Positions 51,896 through 63,271 of a stretch of DNA of 64,000 nt are shown piece after piece. The DNA comes from Phytoseiulus persimilis. Lineage: Eukaryota; Arthropoda; Arachnida; Mesostigmata; Phytoseiidae. The stretch is taken from assembly GCA_037576195.1 (NCBI GenBank), contig CM075103.1, positions 23,374,001-23,438,000 on the forward strand. Direction: 5' to 3'. The position numbers and the translations under genes were made by a program. The notes below the pieces were generated by a model that ran no database searches, was not told the origin of the DNA, and was given only the letters and a program-made list of their open reading frames with translations. Position 1 is the first letter of the stretch, and each line of letters opens with the position of its first letter.

Positions 51896-53703
51896 GGTTA
51901 TGCCTCAGATGCCAGAAACTCAGATGCCAGAAACTCAGATGCCAGAAACTCAGATGCCAGAAACTCAGATGCCAGAAACTCAGATGCCAGAAAACTCAGA
52001 TGCCAGAATAGAACACTCTCCCGATTCTGAAGAGGTCTCCGCTAACTGAGCGGCCTCGGTGGCGATGCGTCTCCGACGTCTGCATCAAGCGAGAGTCATG
52101 CAGCAGACTACCCTCTACACCGTGCATACGCTGCACCGCACCTCCTGCGGCCGCACTCGATTCATTGATAGTTTGCTGATGATGGGAATGGATGATTCAT
52201 GATGAATAAAGAGAACACTTGATGCATGTCTCCAACCTCGATCAGCGTGGACGTTCGGGGACTCACACCGAGGGGAAATAGAATATCGATCCTTCCTGCA
52301 CTCCGAGTGGTCGCAGCCCACTTGGCCGAAGACTCGCGCAGCCTCTGCTTGGCTTCTCGGCCAATAGCTCTTCGGTTCCGCAAAACTTCGTTCGGAGCTG
52401 GAAAGATAATTGAATTCGCGGTTCTCGATCGTAGAATCAAGCGGGCAAATAGGGGGGAAGTTCGTTTTCAAGCCCTCTGCCGAGCTGGCGGGCCTAGAGC
52501 GACGTTTTAGGAAAAAAGGGGTCAAGTTCAGTATATCTATGTCCTCCTCCCCATGTTCTCCTAGTAGCTCGACCTCGCATTGAGGCGCCGCACTCAAGGT
52601 TCGCTACATATGCAAGGTTTGCATATGGGCTCGATCCGATATCTTTTTGTGAGATTTCCTAGTTCCGAGCATCAGCGAAGCAAGCGCTAGAGACGCTGGA
52701 TCAAAAGAATCTTCTTGGGTATTGTCCATGATAAGATTCTCCACTCTTTGTTAGCCCACGCTGATTCGTTTTTCAGTCGATGTTTTAGTGTTCCAGAAAT
52801 GATACCTATGCGTATAAGTTGTGTTACCCGGTGGGATGAAATAAGAATTTCGCGCACTTTCTTCCCCGGCTCTACGATTAAAGAAATCTGATGCTACGTT
52901 TGTAGCTCAAGTTTGTGTTTTTCCTAAACTTGTCTCATCCTACTCACTTCGTTGTTGAGCTATGATGTCGACAGAGTCAAGAACTGAGCAATTTCTTGAC
53001 GGAATTTGCGCCTTGCGGAGCCAGCGCTATCAAAGTGAGAAGCATTCGGTCGTCTCCCAAACCCCTGATAGAGGACATAAGTTTCGAAACGTCGCGCCGC
53101 CGAGTTTCTTGCTGCCCTCAGTGCGGGAAGTTCTTCCGGTACCTCCATCATCGGGACGAATCTCGACTGTCTTTCGAATCCTCCAGAGGAGCTTGAAGGG
53201 CAGCCTCTCCGAACTGTCTCCAACCCCTTTGACACAGACGAGGCCAGAATATTACTCACGCTAAGAAACCAAGCGATACACAGCCCCACGATGAGGGAAA
53301 CTCCAAACGGGAGAGCAGGTTTTTCTAAAGCTATGGGAGAATATCAGCATTCGATCCATGCTGAATCACCAGAGAGCGGGCTGACAGCATTCAAAATTAT
53401 ACCAGATCTAGGCAGCCGATGCTTATTCGTCAGCCAAGCGAGATTCTTGTCCGATGTGGCCTGGAGTAAACCAAAACAATTCTACCGCCGAACTTCATAC
53501 GCCGCCTCCAAAGGCCCGCTAAATCAGCGGGGACCTCTTCAGAATCGGGAGAGTGTTATATTCTGGCATCTGAGTTTTCTGGCATCTGAGTTTCTGGCAT
53601 CTGAGTTTCTGGCATCTGAGTTTCTGGCATCTGAGTTTCTGGCATCTGAGTTTCTGGCATCTGAGTTTCTGGCATCTGAGTTTCTGGCATCTGAGGCTAC
53701 GCC
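51896..53703. mobile_element. Foldback element, copy 2, with tandem-repeat inverted termini
   Basis: 1808 bp. Left arm has seven copies of CTCAGATGCCAGAAA and right arm nine inverted copies, followed inward by about 45 bp of ordinary inverted repeat (ACACTCTCCCGATTCTGAAG). Target duplication ATCCTGAC at 51,888-51,895 and 53,704-53,711. The same outer ends as copy 1 (GGTTATGCC and GGCGTAGCC). About 1.5 kb of interior has frames with no recognised transposase; one (52,996-53,196) holds CCPQCGKFFRYLHHRDE, a C-x2-C with nearby His. Confidence 0.9.
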
Positions 53704-55137
53704 ATCCTGACGACGGATGCTTCTGATGTTGGGATTGGCGCGGTGTTGTCCCAGATCTTCGATGATGGCAGGGAACGTGTGGTGGGTTATTACTCTTATA
53801 CTCTAACTGCAGCGCAAGCAAATTACACAACTTCGGAAAAATAGGCCTTAGCCGTCCTAAAGGCTGTGCAATATTTCCACTCGTTTCTTGATGAGCAGAA
53901 GTTTGTGCTGAAGACTGATCATAGCGCATTGAGAGAAATTTTGTCGGCAAAGCAGCCGAAGGGTCGGATTGCAAGGTGGGTTGGCAAACTGAGTGAACTG
54001 GATTATGATATCGTGCACACTCCCGGCAAGAAGATTCCTCATGTGGACGCTTTGTCCAGACTTCCGGTGGGTGTTGAAGCGGAACCGGTGTTTTTGTCGA
54101 AGGAAGAACAGGTATTGGTAGCTGAGGGGGATAGAAAGCGAGTTCTGGAACTGTATCATGATTCTCCACATTCGGGGGGTAATGATGGGATTCGGCGGAC
54201 GTATTTGAAGATAGCAAAGCGTTTCACGTGGCCGTCAATGAGGAAGGAGGTGGATGCGTATGTGAGGTCCTGTGAAGTGTGTCAGAAGAATGAGGCTAAA
54301 TCCCGCCCCAAGCCGGACGCCATGGTCATTCAGTCAGTAGTTCCGCCAATGCATAGTCTGCATTTGGACTTTGCTGAACTGGAGAAGAAAAAAGAAGGTG
54401 TAAATCGAACGAAGTCGTTTCTCGTGGCGATCGATCGGAACATTCGATTTGCGTTCGCGAAAGCTTGCAGGGGAAACGCAAGAGAACTGATTCAATTCCT
54501 TTCTCAAAAGAGCTTCGAAGGGGTGAAGCGGATCATCTCAGATCGGGCCAAGGTTTTTGAGAGTCGGGACTTGCGAGATTGGGCAAAGGAAAGGGGAATC
54601 GAGATTCAAACAGGAAGCCCGTATCATCCCGCGTCCAATGGCTTGGCTGAGAGATTGATTCGGGACCTGATGATGTTTATGGGCATGTATCCAGATTTCG
54701 TTGGTGGCTGGAAGTGCAGCTTGGAGGCCGCGGTGAGGCACCATAATCGCTCGTATTGTCCTAGTCTGGGTTGCTCACCGGAGTTTGCTTTGCGAGGAAC
54801 GGCACCCGGTTTGCAAGCGGAAAAAGATATGCGTATCAATGATAGGGTCGAGCTGACGGAGCACAGGAGTGTTGACAGGGAACTGTTCCGGAAGAGGGAA
54901 CAGAAGGTCCGATTCGACGAACGACATCATCAGAGGTTTGCAAAGATTGGTGTGGGGGACAGGATCGTGGTCAGGACTGGTTTGCCACCGCATAACAAAA
55001 AATACAACGGTCCGTATGTGGTGACTAGGGTAGAGTCGTTTGAAGGTGTTCCGAAAAGGTTTTACTATGTGGTTCACGGTAAAGAGAAACAAGCAGCCTC
55101 CCCGAATTCTGTTTTGTACATTCCCAGGAGAGAATGA
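53704..55137 (+). pseudogene. Gypsy G RNase H and integrase
   Basis: Continues RT from the foldback right border: TTDASDVGIGAVLSQIF and TAAQANYTTSEK, one TAG at 53,842, then 423 open codons. Tether region VLKTDHSALREILSAKQPKG and DYDIVHTPGKKIPHVDALSR, integrase zinc finger (H-D-S-P-H and C-E-V-C), catalytic regions HLDFAELEKK, IISDRAKVFESRD and SPYHPASNGLAERL (D, D, E present), and a C-terminal part VGDRIVVRTGLPPHNKKYNG. A single nonsense codon in an otherwise clean frame. Confidence 0.85.
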
Positions 55138-55152
55138 GATGGAAGGCGGGGG

Positions 55153-55240
55153 GAGTGGGTATGTGAGCTGATGTACTACGGGGATAAAGCACTTAGAGAT
55201 AGCGAGGGGTACCTGTCCCGACAACCTTCGTGTCTTTACT
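55153..55240 (+). repeat. Gypsy G 3' LTR
   Basis: Follows purine tract GGAAGGCGGGGG. Ends TCTTTACT, where the mariner target TA begins. Confidence 0.8.
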
Positions 55241-55241
55241 A

Positions 55242-57647
55242 TTGGGTGCGTGCAAAAGTTCTGAGCGCTAAACTTTGACAGCTCATAAATCCGCTTCCAG
55301 AAGGCGCAGAAAGATGATAAAAATACTCAAAATACGCGTATTTGATCGTATTGATTCAACGAACGGCCTGCCAACACCGACGGTTTCACTGAAAATGGTC
55401 GAAAATCGAAAAATCGCGATTTTCGATTCCGGCGAAACTAAGATTATGACCCCCCTTTTTCTCGTCGGAATCATGGAGTTCGTCGAAAATTAAGCTGTTT
55501 TAAAAGAAAAATTGCAATTCGGCCTCCTCAAAGCGGAGATATCGGCCTCGGAAGTTTCGATTTTTAGGCCTCTTGACCCCTATGTTGAGTGAATGGGAAA
55601 AAATATGGGTCTTTCAAAAAAATGCTCCATCTCCCCCAAAAAATGAGCCACTTTGAGATGCCGCATAGGCTCTCGACAACGTCTTCTGAAATTCCATCTC
55701 TTGAGAAATGCTCCCGGCTGCTCCAGTTGAAAGAATGTGCTTGTTCTGTTTTCCGATGTTGAGTCTACGCGGAGCGACGTGGAAATTTGAGGACAGTGAG
55801 ATGTCTTACTCAGTGTTCCCCACTTGCCACGATCAGTACCGTTATTCAACGCTAGTTCCAACGACGGAGTCAGTGGCAAATTTTGAAAGTTCCCCAAACG
55901 CTCTGAACATTATCCCGGAAATGGCGAAGCGTGATCTCGAAATCCGTTACGCGATGCTGTGCGAGTTCAAGAAGGGTAGACAGCGCGGAGGCTTGGCGTG
56001 AAATGGAAAAGGTGTTCAAGGAAGCGACTCCGTCTGAAGCAACATCTAGGAGATGGTTCATCAAATTTCGAAGTGGCGATATGAGCCTGAGTGATGCACC
56101 GCGATCGGGTAGGCCTCAAGCAGTGGATGACAATTCGTTGATGTCCTATCTCGCTGACCATCCGTCGGTCGCCACCGACGATATCGCGGAACATTTCGAC
56201 GTCGTCGCTTCAACGATCCGGCGAAACCTCGCCAGGCTCGGTTTCGCCCCAAAACTCGATGCCTGGGCTCCGCATCAATTAAGCGAAAAGCACAAGAGTG
56301 ATCGGATCAGTGTCGCAACACTCTTCTGACCAGGCAAGACAAACAGAACCCTTCCTGCATCGCATTGTTACAGGTGACGAAAAATGGGTTGTGCACCAAA
56401 ATGTGAGCCGAAGAAGGTCCTGGAGACTGAGAGGCACCGAGCCGCTGCCTGTGCGAAGCCTGGACTCCATCCCCAGAAAGTCCTCCTGTCGGTCTGGTGG
56501 GATCATGATGGAGTCGTCTATTATGAGCTCCTCGAACAAGGGCCAACAATCACGTGCTTCGAGATACTGCCAACAGTTGGAGCAACTCAGAACCGCTCTA
56601 GCTAGCAAACGTCCCCGTTTGCTCAACCGAAGGGCGTTGTCTTCCAGCACGACCAATGCTCGGCCGCACACGGCCAGGGCAACGCGAGAGTTGCTGTCGG
56701 TTTCCAATGGGACGTGTTGGAGCATCCCCGTATTCCCCCGGACCTCGCGCCCTCGGACTACCACCTGTTCCGTTCCCTCCAGAATTCGCTCAATGGCCGG
56801 GCTTTCAGGAACGTTCACGAGGTTCGAGAACCTTGAAGAACTTCTTTGAAAGAGAGAAGCCCCGGAATTCTACAGAAGAGGGATCGACAAGCTTCCTGGA
56901 ACGCTGTGAGAGAAGTCATGCAAGAGGCGGAGATTATATCCTCGATTGATGGATGAATGAAACTTCTTTCCCGTCTTCTTTGCCGTACAAGCCTTGTGCT
57001 GTGACTCTAGCAGACGTTTCTCGAGAGCCTTCCAAGATTTTCAAGGGAAGATCGTGACAGTGCCAGCCATGAGACGGCCTCAACCAGCGATAACCGAAGT
57101 TTTGATTCCGACTCGCAATTTAAGCTATAGGTGAAACGCCGAGAATTGATCATATGACATGTTTTTGAAGCCTTGAGCCCGGCTGTGAGATGTGCTATGC
57201 GGCATCTCAAAGTGGCTCATTTTTTGGGGGAGATGAGGCATTTTTTGGGAAGACCCATATTTTTCCCATTCACTCAACATAGGGGTCAAGAGGCTTAAAA
57301 ATCGAAACTTCCGAGGCCGATATCTCCGCTTTGAAGAGGCCGAAATGCATTTATTTTTTAAAAGCTTAATTTTCGGCGAACTCCATGATTCCGATGAGAA
57401 AAAGGGGGGTTCATAATCTCAGTTTCGCTGGAATCGAAAATCGCGATTTTTCGATTTCCGACCATTTCAGTTAAAACCCGTCGGTGGTTGGCAGGCCGTT
57501 CGTTGAATCCATACGAAATTGACAGCATCGCGACCCAGCAACAGGTGAATCCGCGTATTTTGAGTATTTATCATCTTTCTGCGCCTTCTGGAAGCGGAAT
57601 ATGAGCTGTCAAAGTTTAGTCGCCTCAGAACTTTTGCACGCACCCAA
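55242..57647 (+). mobile_element. Mariner element with long inverted termini
   Basis: 2406 bp, ends TTGGGTGCGTGCAAAAGTT on both strands, flanked by TA (55,240-55,241 and 57,648-57,649). The inverted arms reach about 430 bp (to about 55,675 and 57,210), far longer than the roughly 30 bp usual in mariner. The transposase is on the plus strand. Inserted at the outer edge of the Gypsy G 3' LTR. A related copy is at 2142-3165. Confidence 0.9.
55921..56948 (+). pseudogene. Mariner transposase, frameshifted
   Basis: ATG 55,921 (MAKRDLEIRYAML). HTH part EATSRRWFIKFRSGDMSLSD, linker region APRSGRPQAVDDNSL, second HTH VATDDIAEHFDVVASTIRRN. Catalytic domain in other frames: LHRIVTGDEKWV (first Asp), SVWWDHDGVVYYELL (second), the HDN box with a one-base insertion before NARPHTA, and PPDLAPSDYHLF. 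Frameshifts near 55,985, 56,320, 56,400 and 56,660 inactivate it. Confidence 0.85.
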
Positions 57648-57649
57648 TA

Positions 57650-58818
57650 TATATAATCGGCTTTAGTCTGTCAGTTTGTCCGCACTTTTTCTGGAAGAAT
57701 GAAGGTGATTTCTGGGACCAATACTGAACACTACTCTCCCGAGTCTGGAGAGGGTGATTCCGGTACGTGTCTGACTCTCATACTTTTTCAGCAAGTGGAG
57801 GGGTGATTCTAGAACCCATCTGACCATACTTTTCCACACGTGGAGGGGTGATACTTCTAGAACCAATCTGACCTCACTTTTCAAAACGTGGAGGGGGGAT
57901 CCAGGAACCCGATCTGACCAATTACTTTTTCAAGTCTGGAGGGGTGATTCCCGGACAATGTGACCATAATTTTCCAAGTCTCGAGGAGCTGATTCCGAGG
58001 CCAGTCAGACCATACTTTCCCAAGTCTGGAGGGTTGATTCCGAGACCAACTCTGCCCATTACTTTGCAGGTCTGGAGGGTGATACCGAGACAATTTGACC
58101 TTACTTTCCACAGTCTGGAGGGGTGATCCCGAGATCAATATGAATGACTTTTTCGAGTCTAGCGGGTTGATTCCGAGACGAATCTGACGTGCTTCTCCAA
58201 ACCTGGAGGGGTGATTCCGAGACCATTCTGACCATTACTTCCCGTACGGAGGGGTGCACTCCCGAGATCAATATGACAGGACTTTCTCGAGTCTAGAGGG
58301 CGTGATTCACCAAAACGATACTTGGCCGTACTTTTCCAATTCGGGAGGGTGATTCCGAGACAATCTGACCATACTCTTCGAAACCAGGAGAGGTTTATTC
58401 CGAGACCAATCTGAACCTCCTCCCCAAGGTCTGCAGGGTGATTCCCCGGGACCCAATCTGACCCTCCTCTTCCCAGTCTGGATGGGGTGATTCTGGCGGC
58501 CAATCTGAACATCCTCTACCAAGTTCTGGAGGGGGTGATCCGAGACAATCTGAGCATTATTCCCAACGCTGGAGGTTGGATTCCGAGACCAATCTGAGCC
58601 TTACTTCCCGACTCGGAGGGTTCATTCCGCGACCAATCTGAGCATTACTTTCCAATCTGGAGGGGTGATTCTAAGACCAATCTGGCCATCCTCTCCTAAG
58701 TATGGAGCGGTGATTCCGAGACTGAATGAGACGATCGGTGGGCATACTAGACATGCCTTGAGACGACGGCTAACTAATGAAGACGGCATTTCTGGTGGAC
58801 AGAAGTTTGGCTCACTCA
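57650..58818 (+). mobile_element. Helitron body with degenerate minisatellite
   Basis: TATATAATCGGCTTTAGTCTG, then GTTTGTCCGCACTTTTTCTGG, as in the element at 40,242, followed by about 25 degenerate minus-oriented minisatellite units (GGAGGGGTGATTCCGAGACC). The 3' end lies in or beyond the N gap. Confidence 0.75.
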
Positions 58819-59189
58819 NNNNNNNNNNNNNNNNNNNNNNNNNNNNNNNNNNNNNNNNNNNNNNNNNNNNNNNNNNNNNNNNNNNNNNNNNNNNNNNNNN
58901 NNNNNNNNNNNNNNNNNNNNNNNNNNNNNNNNNNNNNNNNNNNNNNNNNNNNNNNNNNNNNNNNNNNNNNNNNNNNNNNNNNNNNNNNNNNNNNNNNNNN
59001 NNNNNNNNNNNNNNNNNNNNNNNNNNNNNNNNNNNNNNNNNNNNNNNNNNNNNNNNNNNNNNNNNNNNNNNNNNNNNNNNNNNNNNNNNNNNNNNNNNNN
59101 NNNNNNNNNNNNNNNNNNNNNNNNNNNNNNNNNNNNNNNNNNNNNNNNNNNNNNNNNNNNNNNNNNNNNNNNNNNNNNNNNNNNNNNNN
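58819..59189. other. Assembly gap (371 N)
   Basis: Unsequenced. Reading frames drawn across it (58,622-59,595) are not meaningful. Confidence 1.
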
Positions 59190-61083
59190 GAGCCAGTTTC
59201 AGGAACGCGGCTTTCAATTTGTCGAGTTCCCTTAGCTGCGACGTGCCGAGATGGTTCCATATGATCGGGATTCCGTAACAGGAGATGGGTGCTATCTTTA
59301 TGTCGAATAGTCGAATCGCCGTTTCCAGGGACAAAGATTGTGGTTTCGGGATGGACACAAAGGCGGCTTTGGCCTTCCTGATTCTGTTGGTGATGTGCCG
59401 AGCAAAGATCAGACCTTTTTCACTTAAGTCGATTCCGAGATAGGTGGAGTGCCTCACTTTTTCGATTTTCTTGCCGTCCACTCGGAAGATGTCACCAGCC
59501 GCGGGTGGGTCACCGCTTCCGAATTTCATGGCTCTCGTTTTTGTCGTGTTGATCATAAGTTCATTTTCCGCTGTGTATGTTTCCAGTGACCTCAATGCTC
59601 TCTTTAGTTGTATTCTGGATCTCGAGTACAGAATCGGGTCATTGATTTTACAAGGTCGTGTTTCTCTCTGATATTTTCGGGTAGATCCCTTATCAGTACT
59701 GTGAACAATAAAGGCGATAAGTTATCTCCTTGAGCTACGCCGGTAGTCTGATCGAAAGGCGGTAAAGTAGCAGTTCCGGTCTCTAGTGCAACCTCCCCTC
59801 TCTGGAGGATGGACATCAGAAGTTTAAGCACTGGGTCTCCCACCCCATTCAACATGAGTTTTTCGAGCATTTTCGTTCTAGAAGCAACATCAAAGGCCAT
59901 TCGGAAATCCACAAATACCGCGCACACGGAATAGTTTTTTCGCCTCGTCGAACGCTCGATGTCGTACATAATCCTTTCGCAAGCCATTAGCGTGGAGCTT
60001 TCGGGTCTGAATCCGAACCGTTCCTCCGGTACAGCTGATCGGAATTCAAGATAATTATTCAACCGGGATGCCAGAAGTGATGAGAGGAGTTTTCCAAGGG
60101 TGTTTCTCTTCGCGATTCCTCGCCAGTTCGCCGGGTCTGTAGGGTCTTCCCCTTCCGAGAGCAGAGTTGGAGTGCAGTTTCCCCATTCGGACGGGACCTC
60201 TCCTCGGTCCAGGCAATCGTTCATGAGCAGGGTTATCTGCGCGATGATTGCACCGGCCTGTCGGATGTGTTCATTCAAGATCTGATCTGGACTCGAGGCC
60301 CTCTTTCGTGTTGGATGAGCTATCGCCTCCACCACTCCAGCGATGGTCCAGTGTCTGGATAACGCCTCAAATTTCTCCTGGTCGTCTTCCGCTCTTACCC
60401 AGCTGTGAGTTAGGACGTGCTTCGGTGTGGTATCGGTTGATGCGACAACGGATTTGAAATGTTGCGTGAGAGTTGCTGGGTCGATGTTGCACACGTTGAA
60501 GTTCATCGATGGACGGAGCCATTCGTACGGTTTCTCGAGTGCTTCGAGTATGAGAGAGTTTCTTTTCTGCTTCTGGTACACTGCCTTCTTCCCACGCAGG
60601 CATCGTTTGTAGCACAAGCGAATAGCTTGAACTTGTCTACGGCTTTCCGGGTCCATGTTCTGCTTTCTCAGCACCAGTTTCAGGTTGGTCCATGCCTGGT
60701 GACACTCTCGATCAAACCACGGCTGAGAGCGCCTCGGTTTCCGTTCCACTACAGAGTTCCGAAGCATCTGGGCGATATCTCCCGCCCTCGTCCCGAGCTG
60801 CTCTTCGGACGAGTAAGTCCGGACAGAACTCAGTTCAAACAACCGGTTCTGGTCGATCTTGTAGTTTAGCCTGTTCCCTCTTTTTCTCGCGTCCGCCCGA
60901 CGGACGGGGATGCTGATGGCCACCGGGAGATGGTGTGACATGCCGAAGATCGGTAGGTTTCCCTGGTAGCCCCTGAAGTTGGCTTCAGTATTCGTTGCGA
61001 ATATGTCAATCGTCGATTTCCCCCGCTGGGCGATAAGCGTATTAAGATCGGGGTGCAGTGTGTCGAGCGTCTCTCAGCGACAA
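59190..61083 (-). pseudogene. Non-LTR ORF2, second copy (truncated by gap)
   Basis: Identical to 45,677-47,570, including the frameshift and altered active-site box. The C-terminal zinc finger falls in the gap. Confidence 0.85.
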
Positions 61084-61167
61084 ATTTTACAAGCAAACAT
61101 TGAAAAGTGTTCAGGACTAAATCCGGATTCTGAATGAACCGATAAAATTCGTCAGTGTATGCATTTT

Positions 61168-61625
61168 GGAGCGACAGAGAAGTTCTGATTCCTGATCTGG
61201 TGAACCTATGCTCCGACTGACATTGAACTTCGTTAATCTTCTAGGATGTCATATCAGGAAATGCTGAGCGAAGAGCAAGCACACTACGCACAAGAAAGAT
61301 CTCGTGAGTCATCTCCTGCGCTGGTCGGGGCTTCCCTGGCATCCGAGTCTGAGACCGTACTTCGTATTATCGTACCACGGTACGGTCCGTATCAATAATA
61401 CGGTCTATAGCGCCGTATTACAGTACGGACCGTATTGTGAGTACGGCCCGTATTACCGTAATACGGTACGGTCCGTATCAATAATACGGTCCATAGCGCC
61501 GTATTACAGTACGGACCGTATTGTGAGTACGGCCCGTATTACCGTAATACGGTACGTTCCGTATGATAATAAGGACCGTATCTTCGGAAATCAGCCGTAT
61601 TCCGTACTACGGAGTGCAGGGTCTA
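61168..61625 (+). mobile_element. hAT right end, second copy
   Basis: Copy of 47,655-48,112 with the 86-bp duplication; GTCGTGAG follows at 61,626-61,633. The left end and transposase are not present here. Confidence 0.85.
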
Positions 61626-62531
61626 GTCGTGAGTGAAAACTTATATTAAAAAAGTATTGCGCAATATTTTTTTCGAAATGTAGTTCAGTCTGCTCATTTT
61701 GTTCATTAAATGCCTGATTTTGTATTTGAAACTCTTACATGTTATAAGTAATTGGTATACTCATCATTATTAATGATGTTAGTGTTGTTTGAATACGTTC
61801 AAGTTCTTGTTTTTCTCGATTTTTTATACCTTCGTGTTATACATAGGTATCTTTGCGTGTGTATAGTTTGAGAAAGCCTCGCGTCGAATTTATTAGTGAG
61901 CTCGGGTAACTTCTTTGTAGCTCAAGAATGTTGTGTAATGGTTCAAGAATGGATGACAAAAGTGTTCATCACATTCAATTCAAGTGATGTTATAATTATA
62001 GTTTCGTAAACGTGAATTAATAATAATGTTCTAGTCATAATTCATTGCAATATTATTAAATATTTCGAATATAGGAAAATGGAATCGTATCCGATATTAA
62101 CAATAACTATAGTCAAAATAACAGCTGATAGTAACTCGATTAAAAAAATCATTGCGCGATGTTTATTTTATAACGTAGTTATGTCCATATATTTCAGTAT
62201 GTGAAGCGGCTGATTTTGTATTAGATGCGTTCATATGTTGTCAGTGTTGTGTGTATACGTTCGAATCTATGTATTTTTCGAAATAATTCTGTAGCTTCGT
62301 GTTCTAGATTGTTCTCGTTGCGTGTGTAGACGATGAGAAGCCTCGTGTCGAATGCATGAGTGAGCTAGTGGAATTTTTCTTGTAAGTCATGTGTGCTCTG
62401 TATTTGTTTAGATAAGAGTAGAAAAGAGTTCATTACATGCAATCTATTTATTCTTATAATGTTATCAATATATTACAGTCTCTCAATTCGTTTAATCCAT
62501 CATTTAGAACAACGTTGTCCCGAACAGTGCA

Positions 62532-62853
62532 ATGAGCGACAGAAGGTCAGTATTTCAATCTACAGTTTCATATGAGTGAATGAGAGCAATGTATTTCATC
62601 TTTATATTTTAGATTCCAGAGAAAAAATCTAAGGTTGTTCATGTTCCGTGACATGCCCTTATTCGGTGATACCCAAACTCTCGACGACGTGAATGAACGT
62701 CGAGTCCAATGCGGGGAAATTCAGTTGTTGTTGCATGAATCACCATTTAGATTTCGTTATACGTATCGTTTGCGTCATATCAATGAACTTTTGGCTATGT
62801 TGGATAATGAAGAAAATGAATTAAGAGAAAAAAATTCTCAACGAGCAAAATAA
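62532..62853 (+). CDS. Small spliced gene, second copy
   Basis: Identical to 49,019-49,340, with intron 62,546-62,612. The adjoining second ORF is at 62,854-63,108. Confidence 0.4.
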
Positions 62854-63271
62854 AATGCTCATAGAACTAGAAAAGAAGAGTTGAATCATTGCTCTATAAG
62901 GCATGAGTCATCATCGAATATCCTGTCTTCAACTCTCTCTAATGCTATAGCGTCTAGCAGTGGTGTACCAACAACGAATATTAGGAATTATATTCAGATA
63001 GGTCGCAAAAGCGAGAAGCGTGGTTTCGAGAACATTTCTAAGCAGTCGTCTTCAAAGAAACCGAAAATTGAAAATGTGATAATAATCAGTTCTGATTCCG
63101 AAGATTAATATTGAACGTATGATGCATTGCAAACCGGTTTATGGAAATATCCCTACTATATGAGTGGGTATATAAGCTGATGTACTACGGTGGGTTAAGC
63201 ACTTAGAGATAACGAGGTGTACTGTCCGACAACCTTCGTGTCTTTACTGGCGCAATCGAAGGTGAAAGAAA

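Larger units (their letters stand above)
49649..55240 (+). mobile_element. Gypsy G, Ty3/Gypsy element with very short LTRs
   Basis: LTRs 49,649-49,735 and 55,153-55,240 (87/88 bp, several differences), PBS TGGCGCAATCG next to the 5' LTR, purine tract GGAAGGCGGGG before the 3' LTR, target duplication ATAT. Gag, protease, RT, RNase H and integrase are in order. RT is split by a foldback element and part of RT is deleted. LTR ends are uncertain by a base or so. Confidence 0.85.

Noticed and set aside
58622..59595. ORFs running through the N gap
   Set aside because: The codons are unknown bases; the frame is an artefact.
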